Positions 54,462 through 62,124 of a stretch of DNA of 64,000 nucleotides are shown here, in pieces; positions within the stretch are counted from its first letter, which is position 1, and the number at the start of each line of letters is the position of its first letter. The translations under genes were made by a program, and so were the position numbers. Origin of the DNA: an uncultured Flavobacteriaceae bacterium (GTDB lineage: Bacteria > Bacteroidota > Bacteroidia > Flavobacteriales > Flavobacteriaceae); assembly GCA_937136455.1 (NCBI GenBank), contig CAKZOO010000060.1:1-64000 (forward strand), in the 5' to 3' direction. Under the pieces are notes generated by a model. The model was not told where the DNA came from and ran no database searches. It saw only the letters and a program-made list of their open reading frames with translations.

Positions 54462-55358
54462 ATGAATAAACTACTCTTGACTTTACTAAGTCTCACTACT
54501 CTTTTATTGTTGAATTCATGTCAGAATTCTGAACTACTTTATCAAGCTGAAGATTACGTCTATGTTTCTGATGTGACTCAAGGACTTGAAGGTCCTGCCG
54601 TAGCTAAAGACGGAACACTGTATTTTGTAAACCCACTCCACTCAGGATCTATAGGTCAGATTACAACTCAGGATGAGTTTTCGCTATTTATCGATCAATT
54701 ACCAAAAGGGAGTACCGCTAATGGTATTCGTTTTGGCACTGATGGTATGATGTATTTAGCAGATTATACGGGTCATAATATTTTACAAATCAAACCAGGA
54801 ACAAAAGAAACGACTTTATATGCTCATGATGATCGTTTAAACCAACCCAATGATCTTGCGATTACTTCATCGAATAGAATATACGCTTCAGATCCTTATT
54901 GGGCTGAAGGTACAGGTAATTTATGGATGGTTGATCAAGCTGGATTTCACCTTTTAAGCGATCAAATGGGAACTACCAATGGGGTAGAAGTAAGCCCTGA
55001 TGAACAAACACTTTACGTCAATGAAAGTTTGCAGCGTAAACTCTGGTCTTTTCACATTGAAGAAGATGGGAGACTAACTGATAAACAATTGCTCTATCAA
55101 TTTGAAGACTTTGGTTTAGATGGCATGAGATCTGATATCGATGGAAATCTGTATATCGCTCGTTACGATAAGGGAACTGTTGTGAAATTATCACCAAAAG
55201 GAGAACTGCTTCAGGAAATTCAATTAAAAGGAAAGAAACCCACCAACGTAGCCTTTGGAGGCAAAGACGGGAAAACCGTTTTTGTAACCCTCCAAGACCG
55301 TGGTTATATTGAGCGATTTAGAGTTGAAACTCCAGGAAGATCCTTTAAAAAGGATTAA
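54462..55358 (+). CDS. SMP-30/gluconolactonase-type lipoprotein
   Basis: A 298-residue lipoprotein (Cys20, LLNSC). It is a six-bladed propeller of the SMP-30/strictosidine synthase type with LEGPAVAKDGTLYFVNP, NGIRFGTDGMMYLADY, NQPNDLAITSSNRIYASDPYW, TNGVEVSPDEQTLYVNESL and GLDGMRSDIDGNLYIARY. The calcium site residues Glu, Asn and Asp of the family appear present. It probably hydrolyses a sugar lactone in the periplasm. Its stop overlaps the convergent isomerase stop by 4 bases; the nearby isomerase and epimerase suggest a small sugar locus. Confidence 0.87.
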   Translation: MNKLLLTLLSLTTLLLLNSCQNSELLYQAEDYVYVSDVTQGLEGPAVAKDGTLYFVNPLHSGSIGQITTQDEFSLFIDQLPKGSTANGIRFGTDGMMYLADYTGHNILQIKPGTKETTLYAHDDRLNQPNDLAITSSNRIYASDPYWAEGTGNLWMVDQAGFHLLSDQMGTTNGVEVSPDEQTLYVNESLQRKLWSFHIEEDGRLTDKQLLYQFEDFGLDGMRSDIDGNLYIARYDKGTVVKLSPKGELLQEIQLKGKKPTNVAFGGKDGKTVFVTLQDRGYIERFRVETPGRSFKKD

Positions 55359-56335
55359 GAGCCCTTGATAGCATTGACATAGTCCAAGCAACGTTTTACT
55401 TCTTGAACAGCATCAGAGCCTTCTGGAACCTGATATTCCAATTCAATAGTAATTGGAAACTGATAGCCATTGTCGCGAATTAAATTGATCACATCGGCAA
55501 TCGGAGTGTCTCCTGTTCCCCAAACTAAATTAGCACCACCATTGCTTTCTCTTTGGCGATCTTTTAAGTGCATACTAGCAATTAAATCGTGCTTGTCTTT
55601 GATGATTTGTAATGGATTTTCGTTTTCAGCTGCAATATAATGTCCAAAATCAAGATTGAGTCTGCTTGCTGAAGATTGGCTTAGTGCTGTATCCCAAAGT
55701 GTTGGAGTTTGTTGCATATGTCCGTGATAAGCAACTAGCATTCCTTCTTCCTCTCCTAGTTTGCCAAGGCGAGCAGTATGGTCATCATCAGATGGGTGTT
55801 CTAGGGTAATATGAGTAGCTCCAAGTGCTTTTGCAGCTCTCATTCCATATCGTATATCGTCATCGGTATTGTCTTTTGCAAACACACTAGGCTTGAACCC
55901 AAAGATGGAAATACCTGCTTGATTGTATAAGTTTCTCAGCTCCTCGAACTTTGAGTAATCTACATTTTTTCGCCATTCTTGCACTTCGAGATTGTAAGCT
56001 TGCATTTCTTCTGCAATCACTGTAGCCAATTCTTTTTCTTCATCGGTGAGTTCTTGTTTTCTCCACTGTTTGATCATCACTGAACGTTTAGCTGGATCCG
56101 TCATAGGACTTTCAGGTGCTCCTGCATAAGGTTCTGCGTGATTTCCCATGAGTTCTACGTTCTTAACGCCTGTTTGTTTGATGTATTCTAAGATGGCCAT
56201 AGGGCTTTGGTCCTCCATAGTTCTAAAGGAGTAGGTTTGCACTCCAATTACGATGTCTGGTTCAGATTGAGTGTTACAACTACTTATAAGAGCAATTATT
56301 GCTAATACAAGAAATGATTTGAAACTATTTTTCAT
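55355..56335 (-). CDS. Sugar phosphate isomerase/epimerase-type lipoprotein
   Basis: A TIM-barrel protein of the xylose isomerase-like family, 326 residues from the ATG at 56335. The frame extends to 56410, but the first 25 codons lack a signal, while MKNSFKSFLVLAIIALISSC (lipobox Cys20) starts at 56335. Barrel motifs include QTYSFRTMEDQSP, ISIFGFKPSVF, THITLEHPSDDD, YHGHMQQTP, NLDFGHYIA and MHLKDRQRE. There is an insert of about 50 charged residues after the first strand. Periplasmic sugar epimerase or isomerase, substrate unknown. Confidence 0.86.
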   Translation of the reverse strand: MKNSFKSFLVLAIIALISSCNTQSEPDIVIGVQTYSFRTMEDQSPMAILEYIKQTGVKNVELMGNHAEPYAGAPESPMTDPAKRSVMIKQWRKQELTDEEKELATVIAEEMQAYNLEVQEWRKNVDYSKFEELRNLYNQAGISIFGFKPSVFAKDNTDDDIRYGMRAAKALGATHITLEHPSDDDHTARLGKLGEEEGMLVAYHGHMQQTPTLWDTALSQSSASRLNLDFGHYIAAENENPLQIIKDKHDLIASMHLKDRQRESNGGANLVWGTGDTPIADVINLIRDNGYQFPITIELEYQVPEGSDAVQEVKRCLDYVNAIKGS

Positions 56336-56460
56336 GAGTAGATAGGTGTTAGTTTGTTTATTAGATTGAGACACTAATATAAGCTTTTTAGAGGTTTTAC
56401 GATTGAACAATATTGCTATTTGTTGTTTTTGAGTAACTTAGTTTAACCTAATTTATTCTT

Positions 56461-57624
56461 ATGTCTTTAAATAGTTTTATATCGTTTAAGCATTCTTTAT
56501 ATGCATTATCAGGGATTTTCATTCTTATGTTGTATTCATGTCTACAAAAGAATTTATTTCCAAAAGTTGAATCTTCTTATTTTGGGACCACAGACGATGG
56601 GATAGAAATACAAGAATACAGCTTAAAAAACAATCATGGAATGGTGGTTAAAGTCATCAGCTTTGGAGGTATTATTACCTCTTTGGAGATTCCAGACGAT
56701 AAGGGTGCTATTGGTGATGTAGTCTTGGGTTTTAATGAATTAAAAGATTACTTAGAGCGTAGTCCTTATTTTGGAGCCTTAGTTGGAAGGTATGGAAATC
56801 GTATTGCGAATGCTTCATTTGAATTAGAAGGAGTGACCTATGATTTAGAAGCTAACGATGGTGTGAATCACTTGCATGGAGGATTAAAAGGATTTGATAA
56901 AGTAGTTTGGGAGATTGAGCCCAAAGAAACTCAGCAGGGTCCTAGTTTGATTTTGAGTTATACGAGTCCAGATATGGAAGAAGGATATCCAGGAAATTTA
57001 TCAGTTGAAGTAGTTTATCTTTTAACAGATCAAAACGAATTAAAAGTTTCGTATAGTGCTACAACTGATAAAAAGACAGTCGTAAACTTGACCCTGCATT
57101 CTTATTTTAACTTATCAGCTGACTTTTCTAAGGATATTTTGGATCACAGAGTTCAAATACTAGCAGACCAATTTCTTCCGGTAAATAACACACTCATACC
57201 AACAGGGGATTTTTCATCAGTTAAGGGGACTCCTTTTGATTTTCTATCTGAAAAATCAATAGGCAAGGAAATTGAAAATGTAGATGAACAACTCAACAGA
57301 GGAATGGGATATGATCATTGCTTTGTGCTCAATGATTCCAATAAAGGGATGAGGCTTGCTGCAAAGGTTGTTCATTCAGAATCAGGTCGAGTGATGGAGG
57401 TCTTTACAGATCAACCAGCTATTCAATTTTATACAGGCAACTTTTTAGATGGAACTCTTCCTTCAAAACAAGGTGGGTTCTATCAGCACAGAACAGGTTT
57501 TTGTTTGGAAACCCAGCATTACCCTGATAGCCCTAATCAAAAAAACTTTCCATCAACCATACTCAATTCAGGAGAACATTATCAAACACAGACGATTTAT
57601 AAATTCTCTATATTAAAAGAATGA
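56461..57624 (+). CDS. Aldose 1-epimerase lipoprotein (GalM type)
   Basis: A 387-residue protein with a lipobox (MLYSC, Cys27). The GalM fold is clear: VVKVISFGGIITSLEIPDD, GDVVLGF, YFGALVGRYGNRIANASFELEG, YDLEANDGVNHLHGGLKGFDKVVWE, LTLHSYFNLS (the catalytic His), and the C-terminal FCLETQHYPDSPNQ with the catalytic Glu. It interconverts alpha and beta anomers of aldoses in the periplasm. Most GalM proteins are cytoplasmic, but exported ones are common in Bacteroidota sugar loci. Confidence 0.92.
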   Translation: MSLNSFISFKHSLYALSGIFILMLYSCLQKNLFPKVESSYFGTTDDGIEIQEYSLKNNHGMVVKVISFGGIITSLEIPDDKGAIGDVVLGFNELKDYLERSPYFGALVGRYGNRIANASFELEGVTYDLEANDGVNHLHGGLKGFDKVVWEIEPKETQQGPSLILSYTSPDMEEGYPGNLSVEVVYLLTDQNELKVSYSATTDKKTVVNLTLHSYFNLSADFSKDILDHRVQILADQFLPVNNTLIPTGDFSSVKGTPFDFLSEKSIGKEIENVDEQLNRGMGYDHCFVLNDSNKGMRLAAKVVHSESGRVMEVFTDQPAIQFYTGNFLDGTLPSKQGGFYQHRTGFCLETQHYPDSPNQKNFPSTILNSGEHYQTQTIYKFSILKE

Positions 57625-57661
57625 TTTGAAAATCGAATCAAGGACTAATGGGAGGAGTTGA

Positions 57662-57811
57662 ATAACAAAAAAGCTATTGGGTTTAAATCAAGACCTTTTT
57701 TTAGTAGATAACTTATTGGAAAATTCGAACTTAAATCTTAAGCCACTTGATTTTGAATTGACTACTCAAACGAAAAATATAATTCAAAATAAATGTTTAG
57801 ATTTAAATTAA
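57662..57811 (+). pseudogene. Possible gene remnant before the 128-residue gene
   Basis: An open frame of 49 codons after a TGA at 57659, with a possible TTG start at 57677 (LGLNQDLFLVDNLLENSN), ending in TAA that directly abuts the next ATG. Its residue use looks coding. I find no family; it may be the tail of a lost gene at the island edge. Confidence 0.25.
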
Positions 57812-58198
57812 ATGTATGAACTACTCAGAACAATTCATTTAATAGCAGTAACTCCTTGTTTAATTATAGGAGCATATTTGATTTATTTTTCAATTAAGGG
57901 ATCTAGATATCATAAAAATATTGGTTGGGTATATATGATTTTAATGTTTTTTCAATCATTTGTATCGTTATTTATGGAGGCAAGACTAGGCCCTCAATTC
58001 TTAAATCATTTTGGATGGATTCATTTACTAAGTATTCTGACTTTATACACCGTTCCCAAAAGTATTTATTACCTTAAAAAAGGTGATATTAAAGGTCACT
58101 CAAGATCAATGATTATATTATTTTGGTCAGGTTTAATATTAGCAGGAGGGTTTACACTTGTTCCGGGAAGGTATCTCCACGATGTGTTTTTTAATTAA
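57812..58198 (+). CDS. Small membrane protein (DUF2306-like)
   Basis: A 128-residue protein with four hydrophobic segments: LIAVTPCLIIGAYLIYFS, NIGWVYMILMFFQSFVSLFM, FGWIHLLSILTLYTVP and MIILFWSGLILAGGFTLVPG. Histidines at the helix ends (SRYHKNIGW, GWIH, GHSRSM, RYLHD) recall DUF2306 proteins. Function unknown. It follows a coding-looking remnant with no gap and ends at a hairpin. It is the last gene before the accessory island. Confidence 0.75.
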   Translation: MYELLRTIHLIAVTPCLIIGAYLIYFSIKGSRYHKNIGWVYMILMFFQSFVSLFMEARLGPQFLNHFGWIHLLSILTLYTVPKSIYYLKKGDIKGHSRSMIILFWSGLILAGGFTLVPGRYLHDVFFN

Positions 58199-58229
58199 AA
58201 ACGGTTACACTATAATAGTATAACCGTTT
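58199..58229 (+). terminator. Hairpin after the 128-residue gene
   Basis: Arms AAACGGTTA (58199-58207) and TAACCGTTT (58221-58229), continued inside by ACTAT/ATAGT with one mismatch, giving a nearly perfect 31-base palindrome directly after the stop. The tail (AATTGTTTT) is T-rich but short. Confidence 0.65.
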
Positions 58230-58240
58230 AATTGTTTTAG

Positions 58241-58293
58241 TAGCGGGAACAGAAAAAATGTCGAACCTGATGGAGGAAGAGTTGGGTAAATTT
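58241..58293. repeat. Repeat A: degenerate tRNA-Met 3' end (attachment-site relic)
   Basis: TAGCGGGAACAG then AAAAAATG, TCGAACCTGA and a GTTGGGTAAATT tail. TAGCGGGAACAG and TCGAACCTG match parts of the tRNA-Met 3' end (reverse strand) preserved better in copy C at 62113. About 50 bases are shared with copy B at 60281, and the two flank the protease cassette as direct repeats. Confidence 0.65.
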
Positions 58294-58503
58294 CTTTAGA
58301 TTTTTTCGCTTAAAGATTTCATTTGACTCAGCTATTGCCAACTAATATTAGCGATGCTATTAATACAATAATATCAATACCAGTATTTGGATATTCAATT
58401 TATTGGTAAATTGATTTGAAATAAGCAATTAGTCTAAATTTTTAGACATTTTTCTGCTATCTCGATGATCTGCATGAGATAATTTTAATGAAAATTGAAA
58501 AAT
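58294..58503. other. Gene-free stretch before the C10 protease
   Basis: AT-rich DNA with a 16-base palindrome (GTCTAAA/TTTAGAC, 58432-58447) followed by ATTTTTC, and a weaker ATCTC/GAGAT hairpin just before the protease ATG. A short frame beginning TTGACTCAGCTATTG gives about 28 residues of hydrophobic sequence but has no recognisable identity. No promoter matches TAnnTTTG well. Confidence 0.4.
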
Positions 58504-59712
58504 ATGAGAAGAATTCTATTTTTATTATTCATCAGTATCGTTTCGTGTAGTAAGAACGATGTAGATCAAAAACTTAATGCAAATGATCAAAATAGTTTAT
58601 CAGTTGATATTACTGTGGCATCATTAGCTGCAAAAAACTTCAGTAAAACAGAAATGTTTAATTCTAAGTCTGACATCAAAGATAATCAGATTAGAAAATC
58701 TGAACTTTTACAAGAAAAAGAAATACAATCAATAATCCCTCACATTGATGAAAATGGAATTACATCATTTTATGTTGTGAATTTTGAAGGTGGAGGTTTT
58801 GTTATTATTTCATCAACCAAAGCATCAATCCCAATTCTGGCATATGACAATGTGAATTCATTTAGACTTGATCATAATGAAAATGATAATATTGAGTCAT
58901 GGATTAGTTTTGCTGAATATCAAATTGGGTCAATCATTGAAAATGACATCAATGCGACTGAGGAAATTTCAAATGAATGGGAAATGTTAATTGGAGCTCC
59001 ATCTGGTACAGATCCTGGAGATATGACTTTTCCATCAGAACCTGATTATTGCACTTCAAATTATGAGTATGTATTACCATTTTTTAATATTGAATGGAAT
59101 CAAAGATGTGGGTTTAATTACTATATGCCAGACTTAAGTTGTGGTCCGTGTAAAAAGACTTTAGCAGGATGTGTTATGGTAGCACTAGGTTCCGTATTAA
59201 AATATTATGAATATCCACCTACTTATAATTGGGACGTTATTCCAACAACTACATTTTCAGATGGAGCAGCGACAATCATAAAAGATATTTGGGATTATAT
59301 ACCAAGCGCTGCAAAAAGCTATACTTGTAGTGATACGACTATTAAATCTTGGTATTCGTTTAATGATGTTTTATTAAATAAATTTGGATATAGTACTGCA
59401 AACTATAGTGTTTTTAATTATCAATCGGTTATTCAAAATTTAGAAAATTCAAAACCAGTTATTTTAATAGGAATTGATGATAACGGAAGAGGAGGGCATA
59501 TGTGGGTTGTTGATGGATATAATCAATATTCACAGTGTATGTATGATCAATATGGGAATTATACATCTTACTATGTTGCTAATCCATTTTTTCATATGAA
59601 TTGGGGCTGGTATGATACTCTATGCAATGGTTATTATCAATTGAATTTTTTTAACCCAGATAGTTTTGAATATAACACGAATTTAAAAATGATTTATAAT
59701 ATTACTCCATAA
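58504..59712 (+). CDS. C10 (SpeB/streptopain-type) cysteine protease, lipoprotein
   Basis: A lipoprotein of 402 residues from the ATG at 58504 (the frame opens at a TTG at 58495). Lipobox Cys15 (ISIVSC). Residues of about 30-155 are a C10 propeptide (SIIPHIDENGITSFYVVNFEGGGFVIIS, then ILAYD), and the mature protease begins near residue 190. The catalytic cysteine is Cys223 in AGCVMVALGSVLKYY and the catalytic His is His332 in GGHMWVVDGY; NWGWYD near the end is also conserved. A secreted or surface protease. The next gene starts 10 bases later. It has a lower GC look than the neighbours and sits between tRNA-derived repeats, so probably transferred. Confidence 0.9.
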   Translation: MRRILFLLFISIVSCSKNDVDQKLNANDQNSLSVDITVASLAAKNFSKTEMFNSKSDIKDNQIRKSELLQEKEIQSIIPHIDENGITSFYVVNFEGGGFVIISSTKASIPILAYDNVNSFRLDHNENDNIESWISFAEYQIGSIIENDINATEEISNEWEMLIGAPSGTDPGDMTFPSEPDYCTSNYEYVLPFFNIEWNQRCGFNYYMPDLSCGPCKKTLAGCVMVALGSVLKYYEYPPTYNWDVIPTTTFSDGAATIIKDIWDYIPSAAKSYTCSDTTIKSWYSFNDVLLNKFGYSTANYSVFNYQSVIQNLENSKPVILIGIDDNGRGGHMWVVDGYNQYSQCMYDQYGNYTSYYVANPFFHMNWGWYDTLCNGYYQLNFFNPDSFEYNTNLKMIYNITP

Positions 59713-59722
59713 ACAAATTAAA

Positions 59723-60214
59723 ATGAGAAAATATATTTCAATCAGTCTATTAATTATGTGTTTATTTAATTCATGTCAAGACATAGAAGAAGGTAATATC
59801 GGTTCTGTTGTTACAGGAACATTTAGAATGTTTATTGAGAATAAAAATGGCGATGATTTATTGAACCCCGGTTTAGAGGAATTTTTAGATGTAGATGAAT
59901 TGGATCTATACAATGAAGATTTTGATGGAAATTATATATTATATAGATACCGAAATCTTGATAGGCCAAGAGGAGTTGAATTAAGATTAGATGAAACATC
60001 TGGTAAATATTATATAATAATTGATTTTGATTATAAAAAAATTGGCAAGATCAATTATCATGCAATTCTAGACTGGAATGGACAGGTTGAGAATGATTCT
60101 ATTTTAGGTAAAATGAATCAAGTGTATATTGATCAATTGTATATCAATGGTGAACTAAAATATGATTGGGAAGAATCAAATCATAATAATCCCCAAGTAA
60201 CAATCATTAAATAG
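59723..60214 (+). CDS. Lipoprotein partner of the C10 protease (possible inhibitor)
   Basis: A 163-residue lipoprotein (Cys18, LFNSC) of unrecognised family. The mature part starts with a Gly-rich strand (GSVVTGTFRMFIENKNGDDLLNP) and continues as an acidic all-beta domain (VDELDLYNEDFDGNYILYRYRN, GVELRLDETSGKYYIIIDFDY, VYIDQLYINGELKYDWEE). In Streptococcus and Bacteroides, C10 proteases are encoded beside small inhibitors (Spi, Bfi), so a protease inhibitor or chaperone is possible from position and size; there is no direct proof. It lies in the same transcript, 10 bases after the protease. Confidence 0.6.
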   Translation: MRKYISISLLIMCLFNSCQDIEEGNIGSVVTGTFRMFIENKNGDDLLNPGLEEFLDVDELDLYNEDFDGNYILYRYRNLDRPRGVELRLDETSGKYYIIIDFDYKKIGKINYHAILDWNGQVENDSILGKMNQVYIDQLYINGELKYDWEESNHNNPQVTIIK

Positions 60215-60248
60215 AATTGTAGTAGTTCATAACTCTTAAAACAAAAAT

Positions 60249-60292
60249 CCCCAACCAAAAAGGTTGAGGGTTCGACTGTGTAGCGGGAGCAG
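60249..60292. repeat. Direct repeat with hairpin, copy 1
   Basis: A 44-base sequence (CCCCAACCAAAAAGGTTGAG, then GGTTCGACTGTG and TAGCGGGAGCAG) that recurs at 62081-62124 with one mismatch. Its first half is an imperfect hairpin (CAACC/GGTTG) that can act as a terminator for the lipoprotein gene; its end is the tRNA-Met 3' terminus. Confidence 0.8.
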
Positions 60293-60333
60293 AAAAAATG
60301 TCGAACCTGATCGTTGAGGAATTGGGTAAATTC
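60281..60333. repeat. Repeat B: degenerate tRNA-Met 3' end (attachment-site relic)
   Basis: Matches repeat A through TAGCGGGAGCAGAAAAAATG and TCGAACCTGAT and again at TTGGGTAAATT. It closes the protease cassette and opens the Fic module. Same orientation as A and C. Confidence 0.65.
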
Positions 60334-60478
60334 ATATAGATATTTTCACATTAAAATTGCTTTTGTAGGTATCCCAAAATTTGAGGCAGTAAGTTTAATT
60401 AATTTACTGAATATGACACGAAGAAAATTCACCTCTAATTTCAAAACGAAGACTCTTATTTTCTCAATAAATTTTGAA
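60334..60478. other. Gene-free stretch before fic
   Basis: About 145 bases of AT-rich DNA between repeat B and the twin palindromes. An open frame from a TTG at 60314 crosses it, but its residue make-up is not protein-like and it has no ATG, so I do not call a gene. No promoter is clear. Confidence 0.4.
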
Positions 60479-60510
60479 ATGAGCCGATTAATTTTGCTAA
60501 TCGGCTCATT
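60478..60510. promoter_or_regulatory. Palindrome 1 upstream of fic (candidate operator)
   Basis: Perfect 13-base arms AATGAGCCGATTA (60478-60490) and TAATCGGCTCATT (60498-60510) with a 7-base spacer, 43 bases before the fic start. The half-site recurs in palindrome 2. Confidence 0.55.
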
Positions 60511-60524
60511 ATTTTATGTATTTT

Positions 60525-60553
60525 TGAGCCAATTATGTGATATAATCGGCTCA
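60525..60553. promoter_or_regulatory. Palindrome 2 overlapping the fic start codon
   Basis: Arms TGAGCCAATTAT (60525-60536) and ATAATCGGCTCA (60542-60553) differ at one position; the last A is the first base of the fic ATG. A further half-site ATAATTGGC follows at 60560-60568 inside the gene. TATAAT at 60541-60546 could be a -10 element giving a leaderless message. A protein bound here would block the start of fic. Confidence 0.55.
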
Positions 60554-61662
60554 TGAGATATAATTGGCAACAAAATGATTGGACAAAATTCAGCTATGAT
60601 GCAAGCAAGCTAGAGGAAAAACTCTATGCCTTTGCTGAAAAGTCAGGTCGTATCAGCGGTATTCTAAAAGCACTGTCTAAAGAAGATCATATCCAAGCCA
60701 TGATCCATATTATGGTTGCTGAGGCTGTTAAAACGTCTGAGATTGAAGGTGAGTATATCAGTCGAATTGACGTGCTTTCCTCCATCCGTAACAATTTGGG
60801 GCTGAACACCAATCAAGCTACGGTTAAAGACAATAGGGCGGAAGGCATGGCGACTCTTATAACTGATATACAAAACAGTTATGTAGAAACCTTGACCAAG
60901 GAAAAGCTTTTTGATTGGCACAAAATTATATTTCCCATTAGTTCAAAAATTTGCGTTGGTGCTTGGCGTACTCACGAAGACCCTATGCAAGTTGTGTCAG
61001 GCAGAGTGGACAAACCAACGGTTCATTTTGAAGCCCCGCCATCAAAACAAGTTCCCTTGGAAATGGATTATTTTATTCAATGGTTTAATGATACCGCTCC
61101 TAAAGGGGTACATGAGATAAAACATGCCCCAATCCGTTCTGCAATATCACACCTTTACTTTGAAACAATCCATCCTTTTGAAGATGGCAACGGACGCATT
61201 GGTCGAGCTATTGCTGAAAAAGCATTATCTCAAACGGTTGGTTATCCGCTTTTATTAAGCCTATCATCAACGATAGAAGCGAACAAAAAAGCCTATTACA
61301 ACGCTTTGAAAGTAGGACAAAGTAGTAATGAAATCACAGATTGGCTTGTTTATTTTATAGATGTTATTTTAATGGCACAGGATGAATCCGAATCCCTGAT
61401 TGATTTTACTTTGAAAAAAGCAAAATTGTTTGACCACTACCTAGGACAGTTAAATGACCGACAAATAAAAGCTGCCAAACGTATGTTGGATGAAGGGCCT
61501 AAAGGATTTGAGGGGGGCATGACTGCTAAAAAATACATGCGGATTAACCAAACCTCTAAACCAACCGCTACAAGGGATTTGCAAAAACTTGTAGAATTAA
61601 ATTTTTTTAAAGTTGAAGGTGAGGGACGTAGCACGTCTTACCAGATTAATTTTTTGAATTAA
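60553..61662 (+). CDS. Fic-family protein with DUF4172 and winged-helix domains
   Basis: A 369-residue protein. The N-terminus (YNWQQNDWTKFSYD) matches DUF4172. The inhibitory motif TSEIEG (T-x3-EG) is at residues 61-66, the class II N-terminal type, and the FIC motif HPFEDGNGRIGR is complete at 207-218. The C-terminal 80 residues look like a winged helix (MTAKKYMRINQTSKPTATRDLQKLVELNFFKVEGEGRSTSY). It should transfer AMP (or another nucleotide) to a protein target and hold itself off through the inhibitory helix; the DNA-binding part could repress its own gene through the twin palindromes. No separate antitoxin gene is seen. Confidence 0.9.
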   Translation: MRYNWQQNDWTKFSYDASKLEEKLYAFAEKSGRISGILKALSKEDHIQAMIHIMVAEAVKTSEIEGEYISRIDVLSSIRNNLGLNTNQATVKDNRAEGMATLITDIQNSYVETLTKEKLFDWHKIIFPISSKICVGAWRTHEDPMQVVSGRVDKPTVHFEAPPSKQVPLEMDYFIQWFNDTAPKGVHEIKHAPIRSAISHLYFETIHPFEDGNGRIGRAIAEKALSQTVGYPLLLSLSSTIEANKKAYYNALKVGQSSNEITDWLVYFIDVILMAQDESESLIDFTLKKAKLFDHYLGQLNDRQIKAAKRMLDEGPKGFEGGMTAKKYMRINQTSKPTATRDLQKLVELNFFKVEGEGRSTSYQINFLN

Positions 61663-61708
61663 TTTTAAGTGCGTACAAATTGAATTTTTGTTGAGAGAGT
61701 TTCTCTCC

Positions 61709-62053
61709 ATGACAAAAATAGACCTCTTTAAAATCAGTGAAATTTAACTCACCTATAAGCGCAAAGTAAAAGCAAGTGACCGCTCTAAGATTACTTGTTC
61801 ACAAGATGTCTATACCCTACTTCGTGAAAACTGGAATGATTTGACCATTAACCTAATGGAGGGATTTAAAATTCTTCTTTTGGATAGAAGTAATCATTGT
61901 ATGGGTATTGTTCCTCTATCAAAATGTGGGGTTTCGGGAACATTTATTTACCTCAAACTCATATTTTTCTCTTCGCTTAAAGCCCGCGCCTGCTCGATAA
62001 TTTTAGGGTATAACCATCTGTCAGTAAATACTGTAATACTACCCTTTATTTAG
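61709..62053 (+). pseudogene. Degraded radC-like (JAB domain) gene
   Basis: The frame from ATG 61709 reads MTKIDLFKISEI, a stop TAA at 61745-61747, then LTYKRKVKASDRSKITCSQD, VYTLLRENWNDLTINLMEGF and KILLLDRSNHCMGIVPLSKC, as in RadC-type proteins of Bacteroidota mobile elements. The stop replaces the Glu codon of the usual ELxYK motif (GAA to TAA, one base). The JAMM motif, normally HNHPSG, reads YNHLSV and the frame then stops at 62053, so the metal site and C-terminus are lost. RadC-like proteins usually ride next to integrases, here too. Confidence 0.75.
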
Positions 62054-62080
62054 ACCAAAACAATTTATAAAACAAAAAAC

Positions 62081-62124
62081 CCCCAACCAAAAAGGTTGAG
62101 GGTTCGACTGTGTAGCGGGAACAG
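62081..62124. repeat. Direct repeat with hairpin, copy 2
   Basis: Second copy of the 44-base sequence at 60249 (one mismatch, A for G in TAGCGGGAACAG). It lies just before and into the tRNA-Met 3' half, and separates the radC remnant from the integrase. Confidence 0.8.

Noticed and set aside
56336..56410. Longer N-terminus for the isomerase lipoprotein
   Set aside because: A clean lipoprotein signal starts at 56335; the upstream codons encode no signal and cover the leader.
60314..60556. 80-codon open frame between repeat B and fic
   Set aside because: Starts at TTG, runs through repeat and palindrome DNA and ends inside the fic start region; its residue make-up is not protein-like.
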